Assembly (NCBI RefSeq): GCF_022829405.1
Contig: NZ_JAKSXW010000078.1
Location: forward strand, 1 to 64,000
Source of the DNA: Methylobacterium sp. J-076
GTDB taxonomy: Bacteria > Pseudomonadota > Alphaproteobacteria > Rhizobiales > Beijerinckiaceae
Reading direction: 5' to 3'
DNA: 64,000 nt
The translations under genes were made by a program, and so were the position numbers. The notes below the pieces were generated by a model that saw only the letters and a program-made list of their open reading frames with translations, was not told where the DNA came from and did no database searches. Every line of letters starts with the position of its first letter. Positions within the stretch are counted from its first letter, which is position 1. Below, piece by piece: positions 54,822 through 63,926 of the stretch.

Positions 54822-57800
54822 TCACCACGCCATGGTCAATCCACCCCGCCCGCCGACGTTGCTGCGCCCGCTGGTGGCGATGCCGATGCCGGCCGAGGCG
54901 AACAGGTTGTCGGTGATCCGGGCGGTGCCCGTGGCGCCGAACGCGGTCTCGCCGTGGTAGGCGCCGAAATTCGCTGAGACCGCGAACCTCTTGCCTTCGG
55001 GCAGGACTGCCCCGGCGAGGGAGAGGGCGATGGCCGTGCCCTGGAAGGCGCTGCGCATGTCGCGCTGCAGGCGGGCGGTGGCCACCTGCAGGTTGGCGAC
55101 GTTCCCCTCCAGGCTCCCGATCCGGTTGTTCATCGCATCCAGGTTCCCCGGCCCGTAATTCGTCGCCGCCAGGTTGCCGGACGCATCCGTCGTGACGAAC
55201 CCGGTCGCGCCCGATTGCGCCGCGGTGCTCTCGGCCGAGGGCAAGCCCGCGAGGGTGTAGGTCTGGCGGGACGTCCCGATGGCCACCTGATTGGCCCGGG
55301 TCGTCGCGGCCCCCGTGCCGATGGCCACTCCGTTCTCCTGGTTCGCCTGGGCCGCGCGCCCCACCGCGAGGGAGTCCGTTCCCTGGGCGCTGGCGTTGAC
55401 GCCCACGGCGGTGGCACCGGTCCCGCCCGCATTGGCCGAGCGCCCGAGGGCGGTGGCGTTGTCGGCGGTGGCGCTGGCGAAGCCGCCGAAGGCCGACGCC
55501 TCGTTGCCGCTGGCGACGGCCCTGTAGCCGACCGCCGTGCTCGGGTTGGCCGTCGCGGTGGCGCCGTAGCCGATGGCGGTGGCCCCCACCTGGGTCGCCT
55601 GGGCCGCCGCGCCGAGCGCGGTCGCGGCGACGGCCGTCGCCTGGCTCTGCTGGCCGAAGGCGGCGCTGTCGGCGCCGCTGGCGAGGCTGCCGGCCCCCAC
55701 CGCCGTGCTCCGGTCGGCGCCCGCGCTGCTTCCCTGGCCGATCGCCGTGGCGGACGCGCCGGTCGCACTGGCCACCGAGCCGATCGCGACGCTCGCCGCC
55801 CCGGTCGCGGCGGCCCCGTAGCCGCTGGCCAGGGAATCCGCCCCCGACGCGACCGGAAGGGGCGCGCCCCGGGTGTTGTTGGCGCGGATCGGGATGTCGA
55901 GGATCCTGGCGTTCAGGGTCTGGGTCGTGGCATCGAGCTGGCTGAGGTTCACGGCATCGCCGGCCTCCGTGCCGTTGGCGACACCGCTGATCCTGCGGGG
56001 GCCCTCGGTGCCCGTGACGGTGACGACCGTCCCGCCCGTCTGGGCTCCGATGGTCACGGTCCGGTCGCCCCCCGACTGCTGGACGAGGGTGGTGCCCGGC
56101 GTGCCGGCCTGCAGCGCGGCGAGCTGCTGCGTCACCGTGGTGATGGCGCCGGCGTCCTGGGCCAGCGCCACGTCCACCGCCCCGAGGGCTTGGCCGACAT
56201 CGGTGTAGATGCCGCCGCGGATGGTGTAGCTCGGGCCCGTGAAGGTGCCGCTCTGGCCATCGAACCGCGCCCCGCCGCCGAACACGCCGGCGACCTGCGT
56301 CGCGGTGTTGAAGAGCTGGCCGCCGGTCACGGCATCCGTCGCGCCGGCGGTGGTCGCCCCCGCCGCGACGTTGACGATCCGCCGCTCGGCGCCGGCCCGG
56401 CCCACGGAGACCGTGTCGGCCTGATCCGCGACCGAACCATTCCCCAGGGCGACGGATCGGCTCGCCGTGGCGGAGGCGCCGGGGCCGATGGCGAGGGCAT
56501 CGGTTCCGGAGACGACGGGCGGGGCGAGGCCGGCCTGATTGCTGGCGGCCAGGGGAAGGTTGGACACCGCCGTGCCGACGTTGCCCAGCGCCGTGTTGAG
56601 CTGATCGACGTTCACGGCATCGCTGCCCGTGCTGCCGGCGGCCACGCCCGTGATCCGGCGGTTGCCGGCCGTCCCGCCGACATCGACCACCGTGCCGTCC
56701 GTGGCCGCGCCGACCGTGATCGTGCGGGTGGTGGGGTTCTGCTGGACGAGGCCGACGGTGCCGGCATCGAGGCTGCTCCTCAGGTCGATCAGCGTGGTCG
56801 ACACCGACGCCACCTGGCGATCCGTCACGGCGAGCTGGCCGCCGTTCACCGCCTCGGTGGAGCCGATCGCCACCGCCCCCGGCGCGACGCCGCGCAGGGT
56901 GACGGGACCGAGCGTGCCGCCCTTGCTGAGATCGACCGCGTTGCTCGGCGCCCCCGCCACCCCCGGCACATACTGCACCGACAGCCCGTCGAGCGCGCCG
57001 ATCGCCCGGTCGACGGAGCCGTAGGTGGTCCCCGCGACGCTGTAGCTGGGGCCGCGATAGGCGCCCGTCGTCGGGTCGAATCCGGCGCCTCCCCCGAGGC
57101 TCGTCGCGAGGTTGCCGCCCACGGCCGAGAGCTGGCGCAGGTTGACGGCGTCCGTCCCCAGCGTGCCCCCGGCGACATTGGTGATCTGCCGCTCGGCGCC
57201 GGCCGCCCCCACGGACACGGCGCCGTTGGCCGAGGCCACCGGGGTCCCGCTGAAGGCCTCCGCCGCCCCGCCGAGGCCGGCGCGGTCGGACACCGCACCG
57301 CTCCCGAGGGCCACGCCGTTGGCCGCCGACACCGCGCTGCGGGCGCCGAGGCTCAATCCCGCATTCGCCGACGCGTTCGCGTCCGTGCCGAGGGCGACCG
57401 CGTCGGCCGCGGTGCTCTGGCCGCGCAGGCCGATGGCGATGGCGCTGCGGCCGTCCACGGAGGCCAGCGAGCCGAGGGCGATCGCGTCGGTGCTCCCGAC
57501 CAGGGTCCGGCTTCCGTCGCCCACGGCGATGGCCGAAACCTCGGCGGCCGACGGGGCGGTGGCCGTGAGGCTTCCGAGGCCGCCGATCTGGCCGCCCCCG
57601 AGCGACAGCCCCTTGCTGGTGTCGAAGGTCAGGCTCGACGCGCCGATGTTGCAGCCCCCCGGAACGGCCGCGGTGAGGACGTTCCCGTTCGCGTCGAGGA
57701 CGCCGACCTGCAGCGTCGTGTTGGACAGGGGCGTGACGATCCCCTGATTGACGCCATCGACGATGCCGTTGAGGCTATCGGTCAGGCCATTCACGAGCGG

Positions 57801-58025
57801 GAACGGGGTCGTGACCGTGGCCGTGTTGGTGAGGCGCGGCAGCGTCACCCCGAGGCCGGCGCACAGGTTCACCAGCGAACTCGACTGGGCCTGCGCGCTC
57901 CCGACGCCCACGAGGGCGGTCGTGCTCGTGGAGCACAGGGCGAGGGCGGCGAGATATCCGGCCCGGCGGCGAAGCGGGACGGCGCCTTCCGGCTGTGCCC
58001 TGCGGAGTCCGATCCAGAGTGCCAT
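54822..58025 (-). CDS. Trimeric autotransporter adhesin (YadA-like)
   Basis: A 1067-aa surface adhesin of type Vc secretion. A long signal region ends near residue 47 (STTALVGVGSAQAQ). The passenger has YadA-head repeats with the [ST]A[IV]G pattern (SAIAIGLRGQSTAADAVALG, ATALGRSANAGGTGATAVG) and neck/stalk units (GTDAVNLRQLSAV and similar, three copies). The C-terminal ~80 residues form a short coiled coil (NRIGSLEGNVANLQ) and the four-strand YadA anchor (VLPEGKRFAVSANFGAYHGE … LTMAW). The ATG has only a weak ribosome-binding site. Three ACAACCTGTG motifs lie just upstream. Confidence 0.95.
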   Translation of the reverse strand: MALWIGLRRAQPEGAVPLRRRAGYLAALALCSTSTTALVGVGSAQAQSSSLVNLCAGLGVTLPRLTNTATVTTPFPLVNGLTDSLNGIVDGVNQGIVTPLSNTTLQVGVLDANGNVLTAAVPGGCNIGASSLTFDTSKGLSLGGGQIGGLGSLTATAPSAAEVSAIAVGDGSRTLVGSTDAIALGSLASVDGRSAIAIGLRGQSTAADAVALGTDANASANAGLSLGARSAVSAANGVALGSGAVSDRAGLGGAAEAFSGTPVASANGAVSVGAAGAERQITNVAGGTLGTDAVNLRQLSAVGGNLATSLGGGAGFDPTTGAYRGPSYSVAGTTYGSVDRAIGALDGLSVQYVPGVAGAPSNAVDLSKGGTLGPVTLRGVAPGAVAIGSTEAVNGGQLAVTDRQVASVSTTLIDLRSSLDAGTVGLVQQNPTTRTITVGAATDGTVVDVGGTAGNRRITGVAAGSTGSDAVNVDQLNTALGNVGTAVSNLPLAASNQAGLAPPVVSGTDALAIGPGASATASRSVALGNGSVADQADTVSVGRAGAERRIVNVAAGATTAGATDAVTGGQLFNTATQVAGVFGGGARFDGQSGTFTGPSYTIRGGIYTDVGQALGAVDVALAQDAGAITTVTQQLAALQAGTPGTTLVQQSGGDRTVTIGAQTGGTVVTVTGTEGPRRISGVANGTEAGDAVNLSQLDATTQTLNARILDIPIRANNTRGAPLPVASGADSLASGYGAAATGAASVAIGSVASATGASATAIGQGSSAGADRSTAVGAGSLASGADSAAFGQQSQATAVAATALGAAAQATQVGATAIGYGATATANPSTAVGYRAVASGNEASAFGGFASATADNATALGRSANAGGTGATAVGVNASAQGTDSLAVGRAAQANQENGVAIGTGAATTRANQVAIGTSRQTYTLAGLPSAESTAAQSGATGFVTTDASGNLAATNYGPGNLDAMNNRIGSLEGNVANLQVATARLQRDMRSAFQGTAIALSLAGAVLPEGKRFAVSANFGAYHGETAFGATGTARITDNLFASAGIGIATSGRSNVGGRGGLTMAW

Positions 58026-58030
58026 TGCCT

Positions 58031-58131
58031 ACAACCTGTGAGCGATTTACGATGTCGCAATCACAACCTGTGGATGTTAAAAATTGATTGAAAATATCAA
58101 CCGATAGCCGGTTTCTTCTAGCACAGGTTGT
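58031..58131. promoter_or_regulatory. Three exact ACAACCTGTG motifs upstream of the adhesin
   Basis: The 10-mer occurs at 58031-58040 and 58063-58072 in one orientation and at 58122-58131 inverted (CACAGGTTGT). The first is 6 nt from the adhesin start codon, the others 38 and 97 nt further. Such spacing suggests binding sites for a dedicated regulator. The region between is AT-rich and should hold the promoter. No gene is supported in 58132-58351. Confidence 0.6.
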
Positions 58132-58351
58132 ATTTCGAAGCAGCGCACAGGCGGGGCATTCGCCGCGCTCAGACAGGCTTCCCGGACGAACGATCGCTGC
58201 GGATTCCGAGGGGTAAACCCGTTCGCGGGGGGGGCGTCGCCGGCTTCAAGCCAGCCGGTCGCTCACGCCCGTGGCGGGCGGATCCGGCGGCGCCGGCAGG
58301 TGAGGGGGCCGGCCGCGCGATCCGGTGGGCGGATGCGGCGGCTCCCGTCGG

Positions 58352-58966
58352 TCAGTGCGGTCTTTGACGCCCAAGAGACAACCCGCGGGCGATCTCCCGG
58401 CCCAAGGCCATCAGGAGCTCCCGGGCGGGCTTGAGGAGGTACCGCAGGCCCGTCGCCTCGATCGCCTCGTAGGCGGCCACGCCGTGCTCCGCGGCGTCGT
58501 CCAGCGGGCCGTTGATGCCCCGGGCGAAGCGGCGCCGTCCGTCCGCCTCGACCTCGGTGATGTCGATGACGATGCCGAGGGTGAAGGTCCGGCTCCCGGA
58601 TTCGTCGTAGTAGGTTCGTCCGCGGCACAGGACACGGCGCACGCCTTGTTTGCTCGAATTCACCCGGTGTTCGCGGATGCGGATATCCGGTGCCGACACG
58701 GACTGCCGCATCTGCGAGCGCAGCCACGCCACGTCGTCCGTATGTACGCCCGCCAGCGCCTCGCTCATGGCGAGGTCGTGCCCCGCGAGGCTGGCGTCAC
58801 CCGCGAGCAGCTCGGCCGCCCCCGCGCAGTAGCGCGCGATCTGGCGCCGGTGATCCCATTCCCAGGTTCCGATGATGCCGGCCGCCGCCAGCGCGTGATC
58901 CCGCCGTAGTCGCGCAGGATGATCTGGGTTGAAATCGGGTATCACGGTTTGTCCATCATCCCGCAT
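58352..58966 (-). CDS. Stand-alone PAS-domain protein 3
   Basis: A 204-aa PAS protein: ALAAAGIIGTWEWDHRRQIA, GAAELLAGDASLAGHDLAMS, VHTDDVAWLRSQMRQSVSAP, RIREHRVNSSKQGVRRVLCR, FTLGIVIDITE and a helical tail (ATGLRYLLKPARELLMALGR). No output domain. It diverges from a small XRE-tail-like gene, as PAS gene 1 does. Confidence 0.8.
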   Translation of the reverse strand: MRDDGQTVIPDFNPDHPARLRRDHALAAAGIIGTWEWDHRRQIARYCAGAAELLAGDASLAGHDLAMSEALAGVHTDDVAWLRSQMRQSVSAPDIRIREHRVNSSKQGVRRVLCRGRTYYDESGSRTFTLGIVIDITEVEADGRRRFARGINGPLDDAAEHGVAAYEAIEATGLRYLLKPARELLMALGREIARGLSLGRQRPH

Positions 58967-59091
58967 TTTGCTTGATAATTACAGCATATGACGGAGTTTG
59001 ATATCACCGCATAATATTTTCTACAAGTTCGGCCGAAGTGGTAGAACTTGCGCGCCTTGGGACACCGTGAAGCTGTCAATGGAACGTCGCC

Positions 59092-59334
59092 ATGATTGAT
59101 CCGAAGGACGACGACCAGGAGCAACGTGCTTTGGCGAAGATCGCACAGGCCCTCGACGTACCGATCGAGACTTTCCTGGATCCCTCGGCCTTCGGCCAGG
59201 ATCACCCCTCCGAGGCGGATCAGGAGAGCGAGCTGATCGAGCTGTTCCGCCGGGTGAAGGACATCCAGGCCCGTCGGCGGTGCCTCGGCTTCATCCGCAG
59301 CCTCACCGAACAGTCTGCCAAACCCAAAGTTTGA
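59092..59334 (+). CDS. Small protein resembling an XRE-regulator tail without HTH
   Basis: An 80-aa protein: ALAKIAQALDVPIETFLDPS, then ELIELFRRVKDIQARRRCLG and FIRSLTE. Both phrases are those found after the helix-turn-helix in XRE/SinR-like regulators of Rhizobiales (the second is the C-terminal helix). The DNA-binding domain itself is absent. It diverges from PAS gene 3 over 125 bp, matching the arrangement at 43828-44934. Confidence 0.72.
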   Translation: MIDPKDDDQEQRALAKIAQALDVPIETFLDPSAFGQDHPSEADQESELIELFRRVKDIQARRRCLGFIRSLTEQSAKPKV

Positions 59335-59415
59335 AGGAATGGGCGTCGGCCGCCTCGCGGCACCTCGGGATGAGGGCGCGGGCGGGAGGGGCGCCGTCCG
59401 CCGAGGGCGACGAGA

Positions 59416-61116
59416 CTACTGGACGAGCACCGCTTGGCCGCACAGCGTGCCATCGACGTCGAAGTCGGCGTAGCCGATCCTCAGGCCCAAGAGCTTCAGG
59501 ACGCTGGTGAGGACGAGGTCGAGGGGGGGAGCCGCCGCGCTCAGCGTCGCGCCCAGGGCCTGCGTGACGAGGGTGTTCCCGCCGACCCCGTTGACCTGCA
59601 AGGTGAGACTTCCGAGCAGGCTGCCCGTGAGCGACTGCGCCACGGCGCCCGACGAGATGCTCCGCACCGCATGGGTGGTGATGTCGGCATCCGTGAAGGT
59701 CAGGGACTGCGCCCCCGCGCCGATGGTCGATTGCGCGCGCCCGGTGACCTGGATCAACGGCAGCGTCAGCACCGCGGCCGGCTGCGACAGGTCGGGGCCG
59801 GTATCCGCGGTCGTGATGGCCGCGCGCGGAACGCTGGCGATGGCCAGCGTGGCGGCACCGGTCTGGCCGTCGATCACCACCTGCCGGCTCCCCGGGGGCG
59901 AGGATGCGCAGGTCAGGCTGCGCAACGTGCCCTGGGCGGGGGCGAGCGACACATAGAGCGGCAGGGAGAGCTGGCCCAGGCCGAGGGGCGCGGCGAGGCT
60001 GGTCTCGATCAGCATGCGCGTCTGGGCGGTGCGCACGGTGGCGTTGGCGGTGCCGGGGCGGACCCAGCCGGAGCTGCGCCGCCGTTCGCCGATGGCCAGC
60101 GTCAGCCGGGTCCCGAGGAGGCCGGGGATCGTCGCGCCGAGATCGACCGCCACCGGGTTCTGTCCGTTGGCGATGGCCGCGGTGGCGCTCACCAGCTCCA
60201 TGACTTGGACCGAGGGGCCGGCGAGGCCCCGGGCCGGCGCGAGGGCGGCGGCATCGGCCAGGGCATCGATCCGGGCGATGGGCACGAGGTTGCCCGCATT
60301 GGGCAGGGCATTGAGGAGGCCCGTCAGCGCCGACACGGCGGCGGCGTTGCCCTGCGCGCCGACCCTCAGGGCCATGAGGATCTGCCCGACGCTGGCATTC
60401 GCCTGGAGGATCTGCGTGTAGCTCGCCCCGGTGAGGCCGAGGCTCACCCCCAGGGCGTCGAGGACGCGCAGGCCATCGACCCTGGCGCCGACCAGGGCGG
60501 TGTAGTCCATGACGCCGAGCGACAGCCGGGCGCCGAGGAGGGAGCCGAGCACGAGGTTGGCGACCCCGCCGTCGAAGCCCGCGAGGCCCGACCCTACGGT
60601 GAAGGCGGCGAATTGCGCCGTCGCGGCGGTGGCCGTCACGGCGATCGGGACCGCCCCCGGCATCCCGACGAGGCGGGCGAAGGTGGTGGGCGAGGTGGTG
60701 CCGAGCTTCACCCGGACGGCGTTGCCCGCGCCCCCCGCGCCCTCGCTGTAGCGGGCGCCGACCACGGCCGACGAATCGTAGGTGCCGACGGTCACGCTCG
60801 CCTGGGCGGTCTCGAAGCCGTTATCCGCGAGGGAGCGGCGGGCGATCGGGCTCGCGTTGGTCACGTCGATGGCCGCGAGCATGGCGGCGACGTCCGCGGC
60901 CCCCTGCGCCTTGCGCCGGGTGTGGACCGCGAGGCCGAGATCGACCCCGACGGCCCCCACTCCGAACAGCATGGTGGAACAGAGCGCCGTGAGAATGGCG
61001 ACGTTGCCGCGCCTGGCACGGCCGAACCCGCGCCCCCCGGCGACCCGCCTCTGCGGCCGGCCGGGAGGTCGCCCGCGAGTGAGCGGAGGCCATCGCCAGG
61101 GGCGCGGGACCTTCAC
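59416..61116 (-). CDS. TadG-like pilus-associated membrane protein
   Basis: A 566-aa protein. The N-terminal segment RRGNVAILTALCSTMLFGVG and AVGVDLGLAVHTRRKAQGAAD is the Tad/Flp pilus assembly (TadG) signature with one membrane helix. The long extracytoplasmic part is rich in Ala/Gly/Leu and beta strands (ARLSLGVMDYTALVGARVDG), ending DFDVDGTLCGQAVLVQ. GTG 61116 overlaps the TadE-like stop (GTGA). No tad ATPase or pilin is nearby. Confidence 0.85.
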   Translation of the reverse strand: MKVPRPWRWPPLTRGRPPGRPQRRVAGGRGFGRARRGNVAILTALCSTMLFGVGAVGVDLGLAVHTRRKAQGAADVAAMLAAIDVTNASPIARRSLADNGFETAQASVTVGTYDSSAVVGARYSEGAGGAGNAVRVKLGTTSPTTFARLVGMPGAVPIAVTATAATAQFAAFTVGSGLAGFDGGVANLVLGSLLGARLSLGVMDYTALVGARVDGLRVLDALGVSLGLTGASYTQILQANASVGQILMALRVGAQGNAAAVSALTGLLNALPNAGNLVPIARIDALADAAALAPARGLAGPSVQVMELVSATAAIANGQNPVAVDLGATIPGLLGTRLTLAIGERRRSSGWVRPGTANATVRTAQTRMLIETSLAAPLGLGQLSLPLYVSLAPAQGTLRSLTCASSPPGSRQVVIDGQTGAATLAIASVPRAAITTADTGPDLSQPAAVLTLPLIQVTGRAQSTIGAGAQSLTFTDADITTHAVRSISSGAVAQSLTGSLLGSLTLQVNGVGGNTLVTQALGATLSAAAPPLDLVLTSVLKLLGLRIGYADFDVDGTLCGQAVLVQ

Positions 61117-61574
61117 AGGCCCCCCCGGCGCACGCTCACCGTGCTCGTCAGCGCATTGGGCAACTGGGGCAGGATGCGCGAGAACAGGCCGAGGCCCAGG
61201 GTGGTGGCGTCCAGGGTCACCGTCACGACGGTCACGTTCGGGTCGCCCGCATCGGTGCCGACCTGCACGGCGACGCTGCCGGGCTTGAACATCGCGCCGT
61301 TGGCGAGGCTGCGCATCACCGTATCCCGCGCGATCGAGGCGCGTTCGGCATCGGTGATCCCGGCAATGGAGGCGCGGGCCGCCTCGGCCGTCACCAGCCG
61401 CAGGTTCTGCGCCGCGCCGATGAAGATGCCGAGGACGGTGATCGCGGCGAACAGGCTGATCAGCATGGGGGCGATCAGCGCGAACTCCACCGCCGCTCCG
61501 CCACGCCGGCACGAGCCCAGTTTGACCGGGCGCGGCAGGGGCGCCACCGTTGCGGGATGTTGACGGGACATCAA
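61113..61574 (-). CDS. TadE-family pseudopilin-like protein
   Basis: A 153-aa protein. The N-terminus RRGGAAVEFALIAPMLISLF contains the conserved Glu of TadE-like minor pilins, followed by the rest of the TM helix and a short periplasmic domain (AEAARASIAGITDAERASIA, VTVVTVTLDA). It is co-translated with the TadG-like gene. The upstream DNA has imperfect relatives of the ACAACCTGTG motif (61584-61649). Confidence 0.85.
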   Translation of the reverse strand: MMSRQHPATVAPLPRPVKLGSCRRGGAAVEFALIAPMLISLFAAITVLGIFIGAAQNLRLVTAEAARASIAGITDAERASIARDTVMRSLANGAMFKPGSVAVQVGTDAGDPNVTVVTVTLDATTLGLGLFSRILPQLPNALTSTVSVRRGGL

Positions 61575-62044
61575 CCCTCCGGTTGTATTGCCGATAGGCA
61601 GACAACCCAGGGTGGAATCAAACTCCTAATTTAAAGTTGCATAGGTTGTGCGTTATTGAACGGCGAAAGTCGTCGTTCGTCTGTCCTTTTCGCTCACCCC
61701 CACGCATGAGGCGCTGCCGGATCCGTCTGGACCGGTTTCCGCGACAGTCGGGCGACCCCGAGCGGTCATCGGGCGCCTTCTCTCGACCCGCACCGGCCCA
61801 TACCAACGGGGGAGGGGCCGCACTCCTGTGCCGGGTGAGACCACGACCTGAGGTTCACGGACACCATTCCGGGCGGGCGTCCGGCCCGGATGCCCGTGGC
61901 AGCATCGAATGGGCGAGATCGCCGATCCCATCATATCATGTATTCATATTCAACTAGAAGTTGCAAAAACTCCAAGACGGAATACGATGCAGGCGTCGGG
62001 CGCTCGATGTGACCACTGAGCGTGAGGGTGCCGGAGATCGAACC

Positions 62045-62518
62045 GTGGCCGAGAACGTCCTGGACCAGCCATCCGAGATCGAGGGATGCGTCACCGCGAT
62101 CGTCGGCGCCTACGTGTCGGGCAACCATGTCGCGGCGGCCGACGTGCCGGGGCTGATCGCCTGCGTGCATGCCGCGCTCACCACCCTCGCCGCGCGGGAG
62201 GGCGCTGCCCGGGCCGCATGCGCCCATCACCCCACCGAGGCGCAGATCGAGAAGTCGGTCCAGCGGGACGGGCTCGTTAGCTTCCTCGACGGCAAGTCCT
62301 ACAAGACCCTGAAACGGCACCTGAGATCCCACGGGCTCGATCCCCGAAGCTACCGCGACCATTTCGGGCTGCCGTTCGACTACCCGATGGTGGCGCCGGC
62401 CTACCGCGAGAAGCGCTCCGCCATCGCCAAGGTCACCGGTCTGGGCGTGTCCGGCAGCCGCCCCGGCCATGAGGTCCTGTCGGCGCCGCCGCCGGAGAGG
62501 CAGCGGCACACGGCCTGA
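62045..62518 (+). CDS. MucR-family regulator lacking the first zinc ligand
   Basis: A 157-aa Ros/MucR-type regulator: GCVTAIVGAYVSGNHVAAAD, VPGLIACVHAALTTL, then the DNA-binding region VSFLDGKSYKTLKRHLRSHG and FGLPFDYPMVAPAYREKRSA. In typical members the sequence reads VCLEDGK; here the Cys is replaced by Ser, while Asp and both His remain. GTG 62045 is preceded by GGAG and gives the normal family length; in-frame GTG 62009 and TTG 61961 are alternatives. Confidence 0.85.
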   Translation: MAENVLDQPSEIEGCVTAIVGAYVSGNHVAAADVPGLIACVHAALTTLAAREGAARAACAHHPTEAQIEKSVQRDGLVSFLDGKSYKTLKRHLRSHGLDPRSYRDHFGLPFDYPMVAPAYREKRSAIAKVTGLGVSGSRPGHEVLSAPPPERQRHTA

Positions 62519-62573
62519 GGCGGGCGCGCCGCGGTCGGGACGGCGGGGGCGCCCGCCGGGGTGGGAACGGCCC

Positions 62574-63926
62574 TCAGCGCCCCTCCCAAACCCCCCGTTG
62601 TGCGGCCCTGGCCGGGGGGAGAACGCCCGGCGAGCGGGAGGTCCGCGGGGCGTTCCGAGCCCCGTCGCCGTCGGCGAGGCCATCGAGGACGCGGAGGATC
62701 TCATGCCGGGCATCCCGCGCCCGGAAGTCGGCGGCCATCGCCTGCGCCCGGTCCCGGAAGCCCGGTTCCGAGAGCACCTGGTCGATGGCCCCGGCGAGGG
62801 CCGCGCCCGTGGGCGTGCTCGTCCCGAGGTCGATCCCCGTCCCCGACCAGCCGACGCGGGCGGCGACCTCCGCCTTGTCCTCCGTCTTGCCCGCCACCAC
62901 CAGGGGAACCCCGGCGGCCAGCGCCTGCAGGACGCTGCCGTAGCCCCCGTTGGTCACGAGCACCCCGACCTTGGGGAAGATCGCATCGAAGGGCAGGAAC
63001 GAGGCGACCCGCGCGTTGGCCGGCACCGGCATCCCGAGGGCCTCGACGGGCCGCCCGCCCGTGGTCGCGACGACGAGGAGGTCGTCCCGGTCCGCGAGGG
63101 CGGCGAGGGTCGGCGCGACGAGCTGCCCGAGGTCGCCGTTGGCCAGGGTGCCCTGGGTGACGAGGACCACCTTCCTGCCGCCGTCGAGGTCGTCCCACCA
63201 GGGCGGAAGCGGCGCCGACGAGCGGCCGAGGGGGAGGAGGCCGACGAAGCGCAGGGTGGCGGGCGGCGCCCGGAAGGCGAACTCGAAGCCCGGCACGCCC
63301 TGCTGGAGGAAGGCGTCCGGGAGCTGCACGATGGATTGCGTGAGGGAGGCGGGCAGCGGCGGGAGGCCGAGCGCCGCGAGGCGCCCGTCGGCATGGGCCC
63401 GGACGGGCTCGACGAAGGCCCGGTCGACGGCGGCGGCGAGGACCGCGTAGCGGGCCCGCTCCTCCGCGTCCCGGGCGGGGGGCAGCCCGAGGCCGACCGG
63501 GGCGCCGTCCGCCCTGTCGAGGAACAGGATGCTGACGTTCAGGACGGCGACCGGCGGCCGGGGCCGGCGCGATTGGAGCAGCGGTAGGACGCCGAGGACC
63601 ATGCTGCTGGCGACGACCACGTCCGGCGCCTCGGCCTCGATGAGGTGGTGCAGCAGGGTGGCCTGGGCCGGCATGGGGTCGATGAAGCGCCGGGCGAACT
63701 CGCGGCTCCAGCGCTCGGGGCCCGGGGGCAGGCCGGGTTCGAGGGTGCTCGCGGCCCCGTGGTCGGGGCAGGGGACGAAGCGGAAGCCCGCCGCCTGGAC
63801 CTGCGGGGCGAAGGCGGGGTCGGTGACGAAGGTGACCGCGTCGCCCCGGTCGGCCAGGAGGCGACCAACGGCGAGCATGGGATTCACGTGGCCGGTGAGG
63901 GGCGTGGCGGCGAGAAGGACTTTCAC
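62574..63926 (-). CDS. UGT-like (GT1) glycosyltransferase
   Basis: A 450-aa nucleotide-sugar-dependent glycosyltransferase of the GT-B fold. The N-terminal domain begins KVLLAATPLTGHVNPMLAVG with the catalytic-His region GHVNP. The C-terminal donor site has VASFLPFDAIFPKVGVLVTN followed by GGYGSVLQALAAGVPLVVAG, the macrolide/zeaxanthin-type UGT signature. Substrate unknown; carotenoid or lipid glycosylation is conceivable. It runs convergent to the MucR gene. Confidence 0.9.
   Translation of the reverse strand: MKVLLAATPLTGHVNPMLAVGRLLADRGDAVTFVTDPAFAPQVQAAGFRFVPCPDHGAASTLEPGLPPGPERWSREFARRFIDPMPAQATLLHHLIEAEAPDVVVASSMVLGVLPLLQSRRPRPPVAVLNVSILFLDRADGAPVGLGLPPARDAEERARYAVLAAAVDRAFVEPVRAHADGRLAALGLPPLPASLTQSIVQLPDAFLQQGVPGFEFAFRAPPATLRFVGLLPLGRSSAPLPPWWDDLDGGRKVVLVTQGTLANGDLGQLVAPTLAALADRDDLLVVATTGGRPVEALGMPVPANARVASFLPFDAIFPKVGVLVTNGGYGSVLQALAAGVPLVVAGKTEDKAEVAARVGWSGTGIDLGTSTPTGAALAGAIDQVLSEPGFRDRAQAMAADFRARDARHEILRVLDGLADGDGARNAPRTSRSPGVLPPARAAQRGVWEGR

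Noticed and set aside
54822-58025. Adhesin head repeats as a DNA tandem repeat or mobile element
   Set aside because: The repetition is at protein level (YadA-head motif) and varies in length; it is a normal feature of the family.
55215-58091. Plus-strand open frame of 958 codons opposite the adhesin
   Set aside because: Repetitive Arg/Gly-rich shadow of the adhesin repeats, not a separate gene.
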